Shown one piece after another: positions 1-5,155 of a DNA stretch of 5,155 nucleotides. The translations under genes and the position numbers were made by a program. A model generated the notes under the pieces. That model did not search any database. It was not told the origin of the DNA and saw only the letters and a program-made list of their open reading frames with translations. Origin of the DNA: SSEF01 sp964398485 (GTDB lineage Bacteria > Patescibacteriota > Minisyncoccia > Moranbacterales > UBA1568); assembly GCA_964398485.1 (NCBI GenBank), contig CAYNMD010000045.1, forward strand, positions 1 to 5,155, given 5' to 3'. Numbering within the stretch: the stretch's first letter is position 1; every line of letters starts with the position of its first letter.

Positions 1-1430
1 GCAACGGGGTTACCAAAGGTAAAGGGGGTAGTGAAGACAGAGGGAGGGGGGGTGGAAATATTGGTGGCCGTAGGTGGGGCAGAAGAAGACGGAGGAAGCG
101 ATGGGGTAGTTGGTTGATTTCCTGATTGGAATGCCCCAGGAACCTGTTGGCCGCAGTTATTGGTGCAGAAAGAACCAACTGGGGTAGTGAGGATACAGGT
201 GTTGTTAGGGACGCAGAGTTGACCATCGCAACTCTTGGTGCCACCAACAAAACCACCACAACCATCTGAACAAGTCTCAAACGTGCAACGATCTGCAGCA
301 CAACTCGTGTTTGGTGTACATGATCCGCCAATAGTCACCATGACGAATTTCTCACCACTCGATATTCCTGATGCATTAATGCAATCGAGATAATAAGTAC
401 CAGAATTCGAAACATTCACATCCATTGCTCCCGATCCAGGAGTAATGGGTCCGCTCCAGGCGCCAGAAGCGACACAGGAAACAGCTTCTGACGTAGTCTG
501 CCAAGAGAGTCGCACAGTACCAGAACTGCTTAATGTGGCTTGATTAGTGGTAAAGGAGGTAATTAGAGGATTAGCTGGTGGTGTAACCGGACCAGAGCCT
601 CCCGATGAAGACCCTGCAGGACAGCATCTCTGTGTGAGTCCAAGGCTTCCGTAGCTCGTACCACAAGCTTGACTTGCATTAGCTGGTTGCGTAACCACCT
701 CACCAGGAAGGCAGGCAGCACGACAAGCACAACTATTCACAATGGTTGGATTTGGTACCCCGCCAGTGCAGGGATGCTGTCCATTGTACCTTTGACCACA
801 CTCCGTGCAAGTTTCCGGATAGCAAATATTTTTCCAACAAGTATTGGTTGGAACACAGCCCTCGGCTCCTGCTGCACTAACAGCAATCGTAACTGTTTTT
901 ATTGCACTGGTTTGTTTTACTCCTGCTGGCGGACTATTATAGGTGCAATAGATACCGAATGAATAGTAGCCTGGTGAGAGGTTTGCAGTTGTTATATAGA
1001 CATTACCACTCCCATATTGAGCCCTGTCCTCAAACTGGGCATAGCCAGCAGCAACACTACCACCGAGCACCCAGAACCAATTTTGAAAAACTCCACTAGG
1101 CACCCTCATGCAAGTACCAGCGTTCGGATAGGCCTCAGCATAATTAATTGATGCGTCATAGCCATAGTTTGGTACCCACTGGATTGGAGATGACCATTGG
1201 ATCTGAAAATCTTGACCAGCTTCAACCTTTATCATGTCAGGTGACGGCGGTATTCCAGCGACTCCCGAGACACTTTTCCCAGCGCTCGTCACTGTTAATG
1301 TAACTTCAGCATCAGGTATTGAGCCTGCAGCCAATGTAATCTGGGGTAATACAAGCCACAAAAAAAATCCAGTCAAACTAAAAAGAGACCAGATAAAATA
1401 TTTCTTGAAACGGTACCAAGAAGATATCAT
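1..1430 (-). CDS. Secreted Ig-like/cysteine-rich surface protein (3' end missing)
   Basis: The frame is open from an ATG at 1430 to the window edge: 476 codons with no stop, so the C-terminus is missing. I know no named function. Residues 1-35 look like a signal peptide: basic RFKK, then a long hydrophobic stretch ending ITLAAGS, with cleavage probably after A34 or A35. A first Ig-like or beta-sandwich region follows (about 40-186, C107 and C162 possibly paired). Next come a cysteine-rich segment (192-270, 12 Cys), a short PVTPP linker, a second Ig-like domain (288-367, C319/C350), a second cysteine-rich segment (371-426, 10 Cys) and a P/S/T-rich linker. The 26 cysteines imply disulfides and an extracytoplasmic location. 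No lipobox is seen. The start is supported by the signal peptide and a weak GAG eight bases upstream. From relatives remembered in Patescibacteria, a membrane-spanning C-terminus may follow FTFGNPV; this is inference. A role in surface structure or adhesion is possible but unproven. Confidence 0.85.
   Translation of the reverse strand, partial: MISSWYRFKKYFIWSLFSLTGFFLWLVLPQITLAAGSIPDAEVTLTVTSAGKSVSGVAGIPPSPDMIKVEAGQDFQIQWSSPIQWVPNYGYDASINYAEAYPNAGTCMRVPSGVFQNWFWVLGGSVAAGYAQFEDRAQYGSGNVYITTANLSPGYYSFGIYCTYNSPPAGVKQTSAIKTVTIAVSAAGAEGCVPTNTCWKNICYPETCTECGQRYNGQHPCTGGVPNPTIVNSCACRAACLPGEVVTQPANASQACGTSYGSLGLTQRCCPAGSSSGGSGPVTPPANPLITSFTTNQATLSSSGTVRLSWQTTSEAVSCVASGAWSGPITPGSGAMDVNVSNSGTYYLDCINASGISSGEKFVMVTIGGSCTPNTSCAADRCTFETCSDGCGGFVGGTKSCDGQLCVPNNTCILTTPVGSFCTNNCGQQVPGAFQSGNQPTTPSLPPSSSAPPTATNISTPPPSVFTTPFTFGNPV
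21..119 (-). other. Pro/Ser/Thr-rich linker
   Basis: Residues 438-470 are almost entirely Pro, Ser, Thr and Ala (PTTPSLPPSSS, then ISTPPPS) with no cysteine. Such stretches usually act as extended, flexible and sometimes glycosylated spacers. This one separates the cysteine-rich ectodomain from whatever follows beyond the window edge, plausibly a membrane or wall anchor. Confidence 0.7.
153..320 (-). other. Cysteine-rich segment 2 of the secreted protein
   Basis: Residues 371-426 hold 10 cysteines (371, 377, 382, 387, 391, 401, 406, 412, 422, 426). The opening is C-x5-C-x4-C-x4-C-x3-C-G, and the middle reads CSDGCGG...GTKSCDGQLC, a style seen in small disulfide-rich repeats of bacterial surface proteins. 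It matches segment 1 in position after an Ig-like domain and in its first five cysteines, and then diverges. Confidence 0.6.
330..569 (-). other. Second Ig-like domain of the secreted protein
   Basis: Residues 288-367 form a compact beta-sandwich-like unit. Visible marks are the strand-like SSGTVRLSW, C319 in SCVASGAWSG, and C350 in SGTYYLDCINASG, where the Tyr-x-x-x-Cys arrangement resembles the F strand of Ig folds. C319 and C350 are the expected disulfide pair. The pattern matches an Ig-like module recurrent in secreted Patescibacteria proteins. The fold is inferred from pattern only. Confidence 0.65.
621..857 (-). other. Cysteine-rich segment 1 of the secreted protein
   Basis: Residues 192-270 hold 12 cysteines (192, 198, 203, 208, 211, 221, 234, 236, 240, 256, 269, 270). 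The segment opens with C-x5-C-x4-C-x4-C-x2-C-G, which is nearly the spacing found at the start of the second segment. It also has a CAC pair and a CC pair. There is no CxxCH haem motif; C208-x2-C211 is the only CxxC. A disulfide-stapled spacer between the Ig-like domains is the simplest reading; metal binding is an alternative. Confidence 0.6.
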
Positions 1431-1470
1431 AAGTATTTCTCGTATTTTTTGTTTCCGATAACTTAAGCAC

Positions 1471-1479
1471 AGTATAACA
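1471..1479 (-). promoter_or_regulatory. Possible extended -10 promoter for the Ig/Cys-rich gene
   Basis: On the minus strand the gap after the DUF2207 stop contains TGTTATACT, an extended -10 (TGn followed by TATACT, one mismatch to TATAAT). Transcription would start near 1464 and give a leader of about 34 nt before the ATG at 1430. No good -35 is present at 17 bases; that position falls at the end of the glycine-rich coding tail. Extended -10 promoters can work without a -35, but this is a pattern match only and read-through from upstream is equally possible. Confidence 0.3.
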
Positions 1480-1487
1480 CCAAATTA

Positions 1488-3218
1488 TTACCATCCACCA
1501 CCACCCCCGCCACCAGAGCCCCCGCCAGACGACCCACTTCCGCCAGAACCAGATCGGGTACTCATAGTCGATGCAACAGCACTCGAGATGCTCTCCATAT
1601 AATTCGTAAAGCTTGTGACATCAAAGCTATGAGTCCCTGTCCCCACAAACCAAGCTGGATGGTACTGGGTAAAGTACTCCTTACCATAAAGTGTTTCCAT
1701 CTTCTGAATCCATTCCCTTGTCATCCCGAAAAAGATAGCTATCGGTAGTAGACGCTCAAAAAGTCCTTCACGCTCATGAAACTGCTGGCGATATTTTTCA
1801 GCTGTTTCCATATACAGCTTGAGCCCCTGAAGTTTGGCATGGAGCTGAGCTCCAGCAAGCGTTCGCTTGGGCATAAAGTAACCAAACAAAAGAAAGAGGA
1901 TCCAGGTGATGATGAGTGCTACCGGAGCTGTCCAGGCCAAATCATAAAAAAACAGGAAAGTAAAGACTCCCACAATCCCAACGCCAATAAAAATATTACG
2001 ATAGGTAAAGCCTTGTTTTTCAAAAAAACCAGCCTGAATCAACCCTTGTCGTTCTATCTTCCCTAGCTCTGCCAAGACTGGATTTAGCTTATACTTCAGA
2101 TCCGAAAGAGTGACGGTCTTCCCGGTAGTAAACAACCTGTCGAGGAGCAGTGCCTCCCCTGCGGTAAGCGCTTTCGTCGACTCTTCATTCAACCGCTCAA
2201 GTACAGTTTCAGTATTGGAAAAAAAGAGTACCTTCTTGGTTTCTTGCTGTATCCGGAGAGCGCCCTTTATGGCCAAATGTATAATCGTTGCTGTCACCGC
2301 AGCACTCTCTACCGATCCCTGTTTCAGGAGGGCACTTGCCGAGAGAGGGGTAAGCTCTCTTGGAAAATCATATTCTGGTATGATTGGCTTCTCCCATGCC
2401 GGATCATCACCATAACGACACCACATTTGATAGAGATAGATAAAAGCTACCAATGGAATAAGGAACCAGACATAGAGCCAGTATGCCGCCACCCGCTCCC
2501 AGAGTGAAAACTGATAGGGAGTAAAGATACCCGTATCTACTGCTACTGAAAGCGTTATCCCTTCCCGTGGAAAAAGCCCGCGAAGAACTGCTATGCGCAG
2601 AGTATGCTCATTTTCCCAGGTATACTCCGCTAGAGCATTCCCCCTTTCACCAAGAGAACCGCTATAGATACTCGTATCACGCAGATGTCCCCCTATTTCC
2701 TTAGGGAAAATTATTCTCCCTTGAAAGGCATCGATTGGGAGGTCCCAAAAATTCCCAATTACGTTCCAGTACCACTCATGAAAATTCCCCTGATCCCGAA
2801 TAACATTTTTCACTCGATAAACAATTTGGTATTCATTGAGTCCAGTAACTGTCTTATCGGGATCACCAATTTTCCACGTCAGCGTGTGGTTATTCCGATC
2901 CTGAATAGTAGTAAACGGGTGCGGCGTACCAGCAAAATCCGTAATACTCACCAATTCTATCGGTGTGGAGATATCATCCTCTGTCGTTTTGGTAAGATAC
3001 GGCACCACGCGAAATATGCCGTGCTTCCCAATACATTCGCCGCAATCAGCGAGAATACGTTCGGTCACCAGCATGGTTGCATCGGATTGCACTACAAACT
3101 CGACCTGAAAGTCCTTGATGTACCAGTCAGTGACATTTTCTCTCGCATCAACCGAAGAAACAACAAAAAAGCACAGTAACCAAAGCCATTTTTTATTAAA
3201 CCTCAAAAAAGTTTTCAT
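1488..3218 (-). CDS. DUF2207 (YciQ-like) membrane protein with glycine-rich tail
   Basis: A complete 576-residue protein of the DUF2207 family, whose biochemical role is not known to me. Residues 1-25 look like a signal peptide (KTFLRFNKK, then WLWLLCFFVVSSVDA). An extracytoplasmic DUF2207 domain covers about 26-235. Family-like signatures are LVTERI, HGIFRVVPY (66-74) and WYWNVIGNFWDLPI (149-162). A membrane helix lies at about 243-264. A soluble part (266-405) carries PLSASALL and TATIIHLAIKGALRI, typical of the family. Two more helices follow (407-426, 429-449), then RTLAGAQLHAKLQGLKLYM, LPIAIFFGM and a Gly/Ser tail ending in Trp. The soluble middle part and the tail are predicted cytoplasmic. 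The ATG at 3218 is the first possible start, because an in-frame TGA lies 18 bases upstream; it has no good Shine-Dalgarno. It starts 20 nt after pyrG, implying cotranscription. An odd feature is a CGEC pair (C59/C62) in the ectodomain. Confidence 0.9.
   Translation of the reverse strand: MKTFLRFNKKWLWLLCFFVVSSVDARENVTDWYIKDFQVEFVVQSDATMLVTERILADCGECIGKHGIFRVVPYLTKTTEDDISTPIELVSITDFAGTPHPFTTIQDRNNHTLTWKIGDPDKTVTGLNEYQIVYRVKNVIRDQGNFHEWYWNVIGNFWDLPIDAFQGRIIFPKEIGGHLRDTSIYSGSLGERGNALAEYTWENEHTLRIAVLRGLFPREGITLSVAVDTGIFTPYQFSLWERVAAYWLYVWFLIPLVAFIYLYQMWCRYGDDPAWEKPIIPEYDFPRELTPLSASALLKQGSVESAAVTATIIHLAIKGALRIQQETKKVLFFSNTETVLERLNEESTKALTAGEALLLDRLFTTGKTVTLSDLKYKLNPVLAELGKIERQGLIQAGFFEKQGFTYRNIFIGVGIVGVFTFLFFYDLAWTAPVALIITWILFLLFGYFMPKRTLAGAQLHAKLQGLKLYMETAEKYRQQFHEREGLFERLLPIAIFFGMTREWIQKMETLYGKEYFTQYHPAWFVGTGTHSFDVTSFTNYMESISSAVASTMSTRSGSGGSGSSGGGSGGGGGGGW
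1491..1553 (-). other. Gly/Ser-rich C-terminal tail of the DUF2207 protein
   Basis: Residues 556-576 are only Gly and Ser, ending in seven glycines and a final Trp. Codons are mostly GGT, GGC and GGG, giving a G-rich purine-biased strand in the mRNA. Glycine-rich ends closing with an aromatic residue are common in this family, so the tail is likely genuine rather than a sequencing artefact. Its role is unknown. Confidence 0.85.
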
Positions 3219-3238
3219 GAAACCATAATACCATCAAA

Positions 3239-4900
3239 CTAATTCCTCTTACACGCTTCGAGAAAAGCAACAAAGAGCGGATGAGGTGCTACAAGTGATG
3301 ATTGGAATTCGGGATGAAACTGGGTACCGAGAAAGAAGGGGTGCTGCTTCCGAGGAAGCTCGGCAATTTCCATCAGTACCCCATCTGGCGAAGTACCAGA
3401 GAAAACGAGTCCCGACTTCTTTAGTTCAACAACATATGATGGGTTAACTTCGTAACGATGTCGATGTCGCTCAACTACGTGAGTAGATCGATAGGCAGCA
3501 TGAGCAATGGTGCCCCGAGAGAGTTTGGCGCTATACTCCCCGAGCCGCATGCTACCCCCATAATCTTTTTCAGCCAATTTCTTTTTCTGGTCCGGCATGA
3601 TATCTACCACCAAGTGTTCTGCTTTGGGATGAATCTCATGAGTGGTTGCTTCTCCAAGTCCGAGCACATGCCGAGCATACTCAATCACTAGAAGCTGCAT
3701 CCCATAACACAGGCCAAAATAAGGAATTTTGTTCACACGGCAGTACTCTATCACTTTGATTTTCCCTTCTACCCCACGCGACCCAAATCCGCCAGGGATG
3801 AGAATACCATCAAACTTCTTAAGTTCACGGAGTTTCTGAGGATCGCGCTCGTACTCAGTAGCATCAAGCCACACCAGTTCTGGTTTTTGTTTGGTGGCAA
3901 AGGCAGCATGCTTGAGCGCTTCGATCACACTAATGTAAGCATCGGAGAGGACATAATCACCGGTCTTGAAGTATTTTCCTACAATACCAATCCTCACCTT
4001 ATGTTTCACTTGATGCAGTGCCCGTACTCGACTCTCCCACTCACGCAGATTTCTCGGCTTCCCCTTGAGGTGAAGTCGTTCTAAAAGCCGGTCACTCAGA
4101 CGATCTTTTTCAAAATTAATGGGGACATCATAGATGCTCTCTACATCAGGCGCGCTGATTACTGCCTCAGGACGGACATTACAGAATGTAGCAATTTTTT
4201 CCTTGCGCTTATCATCGAGCGGCCGATCGGCCCGAGCGATAATAAAATCAGGCTGAATACCAGTACCATTGAGCGTACGAACCGCATGCTGCGTTGGTTT
4301 GGTCTTCATTTCACCTACTTTAGATGGGGTGGGGACATAGCTCACCATCACGGTGAGAACATCATCAGGATTTTCGATTTTGAGCATGCGCACCGCCTCC
4401 AAAAAAAGAATGTTTTCGTATTCGCCCACCGTGCCGCCGATCTCAATAATTACAACATCCGCCAAGCTCTCTCTTCCTGCATTTTTGATACGTTGGATAA
4501 CTTCAAGCGGAATATGTGGCACTACCTGTACGCAGCGACCGCCGTATTCGAGATTACGCTCCCGCTCAATCACCTGTTGATAAACCGATCCCGTTGTCAT
4601 GTAATTGGCCCGTGTAAGCTTGAGTCCCATAAAACGCTCGTAATTTCCCATATCCTGATCAGTCTCATAGCCATCAGCCAAAACAAAAACTTCTCCGTGT
4701 TCGGTTGGGTTCATCGTCCCAGCATCAACGTTAATATACGGGTCAATTTTCATAGCCGTCACCGAAAGCCCTCGAGACTGAAGAATCTTCCCAATCGACG
4801 AAGCTGTGATGCCCTTACCAACCCCACTCATGACTCCGCCAACCACAAAAATATACTTTCTTTGAGATTTTTTTTTCGGTGTTGATTTTTTCATACTCAT
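3239..4900 (-). CDS. pyrG: CTP synthase (glutamine-hydrolysing)
   Basis: A complete 553-residue enzyme that makes CTP from UTP, ATP and glutamine, the last step of de novo pyrimidine nucleotide synthesis, in the cytosol. The synthase domain spans about 15-285. It has the P-loop-like GGVMSGVGKG (21-30, K29), DPYINVDAGTMNPTEHGEVF, ETDQDMGNYERF with D83 at the Mg site, E153 in EIGGTVGE, and the UTP-site KTKPTQH (199-205). The class I glutamine amidotransferase domain spans about 302-550. It has GGFGSRGVEG, the nucleophile C398 in GLCYGMQ, HRHRYEVN, and H529/E531 in FHPEF completing the triad. All key catalytic residues are present and the length is normal (E. coli has about 545). The Lys-rich N-terminus is about 11 residues longer than in E. 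coli. The ATG at 4900 is favoured; a second ATG at 4894 would remove only two residues. The Shine-Dalgarno is weak (GGTAAAAG). It follows rplI after 80 nt with a hairpin between, and precedes the DUF2207 gene by 20 nt. Confidence 0.98.
   Translation of the reverse strand: MSMKKSTPKKKSQRKYIFVVGGVMSGVGKGITASSIGKILQSRGLSVTAMKIDPYINVDAGTMNPTEHGEVFVLADGYETDQDMGNYERFMGLKLTRANYMTTGSVYQQVIERERNLEYGGRCVQVVPHIPLEVIQRIKNAGRESLADVVIIEIGGTVGEYENILFLEAVRMLKIENPDDVLTVMVSYVPTPSKVGEMKTKPTQHAVRTLNGTGIQPDFIIARADRPLDDKRKEKIATFCNVRPEAVISAPDVESIYDVPINFEKDRLSDRLLERLHLKGKPRNLREWESRVRALHQVKHKVRIGIVGKYFKTGDYVLSDAYISVIEALKHAAFATKQKPELVWLDATEYERDPQKLRELKKFDGILIPGGFGSRGVEGKIKVIEYCRVNKIPYFGLCYGMQLLVIEYARHVLGLGEATTHEIHPKAEHLVVDIMPDQKKKLAEKDYGGSMRLGEYSAKLSRGTIAHAAYRSTHVVERHRHRYEVNPSYVVELKKSGLVFSGTSPDGVLMEIAELPRKQHPFFLGTQFHPEFQSSLVAPHPLFVAFLEACKRN
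3244..3249 (-). promoter_or_regulatory. Shine-Dalgarno-like AGAGGA at the pyrG end
   Basis: AGAGGA lies within the last codons of pyrG. It is nine bases from an ATG at 3234 that opens a 12-codon ORF, but 25 bases from the DUF2207 ATG at 3218, which is too far for direct use. It is the best purine-rich site near this junction, so it may load ribosomes on the short ORF. It may also simply be coding sequence (Lys-Arg-Asn). Confidence 0.25.
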
Positions 4901-4921
4901 TTAAACTTTTACCATTTAGAG

Positions 4922-4956
4922 AAGAAGCCGCCTTCGGTGACGAAGAACGGCCTCTT
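4922..4956 (-). terminator. Hairpin between rplI and pyrG (weak terminator or leader structure)
   Basis: In the minus-strand RNA, AAGAGGCCG pairs with CGGCUUCUU, and after a one-base bulge UCUUCG pairs with CGAAGG around a UCAC loop. This gives about 15 pairs, two of them G-U. On the plus strand those two become A-C mismatches, so the structure suits the minus-strand transcript better. The tail is only moderately U-rich (about UUCUUCUCU, partly inside the stem), not a classic run of U. Only 21 nt separate it from the pyrG start, which leaves no room for a promoter after it, so pyrG transcription must pass through it. It may be a leaky rplI terminator, an attenuator or an mRNA-processing site. 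Confidence 0.5.
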
Positions 4957-4980
4957 GTGAAGTTACAGATGGAGAACGAA

Positions 4981-5155
4981 TTATTCACTCACGACAGAAA
5001 GTTTGACCGTAGCCCGGGTACTGCCAGCTACAATCGCTACCTCATACTCACCAACAGCTTTTATGGGGTGCTCGAGGGCAATCATCTCTTCAGCCACAGC
5101 CCCCTCAAGCGCCTTAGCAATGCTCCCTTTGGTCACAGATCCAAAAAGCTTGCCA
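4981..5155 (-). CDS. rplI: Ribosomal protein bL9, C-terminal part (5' end outside window)
   Basis: The last 57 codons and TAA stop of rplI; the start lies beyond the right edge. bL9 is a two-domain protein of the large ribosomal subunit that binds 23S rRNA near the L1 stalk and influences frame maintenance. The visible part is its C-terminal domain, recognised by GKLFGSVT at the start, then SIAKAL, an I-x-L-x-H-P-I-K element (ALEHPIKAVGEYEV) and the terminal strand ATVKLSVV. Together these are the usual layout of the family. Several Patescibacteria lineages are reported to lack bL9, so its presence is mildly useful for placing the organism. It lies upstream of pyrG on the same strand. Confidence 0.93.
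   Translation of the reverse strand, partial: GKLFGSVTKGSIAKALEGAVAEEMIALEHPIKAVGEYEVAIVAGSTRATVKLSVVSE

Noticed and set aside
396..525. Repeated 10-mer AGTACCAGAA at 396-405 and 516-525, and several other GTACC words
   Set aside because: Both copies encode Ser-Gly-Thr in the same Ig-like domain, and the overall number of GTACC words is close to chance expectation, so no uptake signal or regulatory repeat is supported.
669..1461. Three plus-strand frames (669-962, 902-1099, 1234-1461) across the secreted protein gene
   Set aside because: The minus-strand frame is open over the whole region with a signal peptide and patterned cysteines, whereas these overlap each other and show no protein-like pattern.
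3171..3173. Possible lipoprotein cysteine (C16) in the DUF2207 signal peptide
   Set aside because: The residues before it are LWLL, with no Gly/Ala/Ser at -1, so it does not fit a lipobox.
2685..3179. Plus-strand reading frame of 164 codons inside the DUF2207 gene
   Set aside because: It lies entirely antisense to a well-supported gene, has no recognisable motif and no ribosome binding site; its composition is that of a complementary-strand shadow.
4286..4885. Plus-strand reading frame of 199 codons opposite pyrG
   Set aside because: It is antisense to strongly conserved CTP synthase codons, which explains the lack of stops. No domain is visible.
4984..4989. AATAAT-like -10 for a pyrG promoter at the end of rplI
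   Set aside because: The hexamer near the rplI stop resembles a -10, but there is no acceptable -35 or TGn extension at the right spacing, and AT-rich stop-codon regions give such matches easily.
1..5155. Recoded UGA (Gly) genetic code of some Patescibacteria
   Set aside because: The genes read through under the standard code without in-frame TGA, and conserved glycines in pyrG and rplI use GGN codons.

Overview
All recognisable genes in this 5.2 kb window lie on the minus strand. Read in the direction of transcription, from right to left, they are: the 3' end of rplI (ribosomal protein bL9); an 80-nt gap holding a strong RNA hairpin; pyrG (CTP synthase); after 20 nt, a membrane-anchored DUF2207/YciQ-like protein with a glycine tail; and after 57 nt, the first 476 codons of a secreted Ig-like/cysteine-rich protein whose 3' end lies outside the window. 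No RNA gene, insertion sequence or CRISPR array is visible, and the plus-strand reading frames are shadows of the minus-strand genes.

The likely source is a bacterium of the Candidate Phyla Radiation (Patescibacteria), probably Parcubacteria-like. This is inferred from protein style. The Ig-like domain has a TLSSSGTVRLSW...SCVASGAWSG...GTYYLDC pattern, the secreted protein has a P/S/T-rich stretch ending in TPFTFGNPV, and the DUF2207 protein ends in polyglycine-Trp; all three recur in that group. Ribosome binding sites are weak. The standard genetic code fits: the three visible stops are TAA, TAG and TAA, and no in-frame TGA has to be read as glycine, so a recoded Gracilibacteria/Absconditabacteria-type genome is unlikely.

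Region by region: 1-1430 is the secreted Ig/Cys-rich protein; 1431-1487 is a short gap with a possible extended -10 promoter; 1488-3218 is the DUF2207 protein; 3219-3238 is the gap to pyrG, overlapped by a 12-codon leader-like ORF; 3239-4900 is pyrG; 4901-4980 holds the hairpin and a four-codon ORF abutting the pyrG start; 4981-5155 is the end of rplI.

rplI and pyrG are housekeeping genes for translation and pyrimidine nucleotide synthesis. The next two encode envelope or surface proteins of unknown role, so the functional link along the strand is probably shared transcription rather than one pathway. The least ordinary element is the secreted protein: two Ig-like domains, each followed by a cysteine-rich segment opening with the same cysteine spacing, giving 26 cysteines in the visible part. 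I see no convincing new defence or mobile system here.
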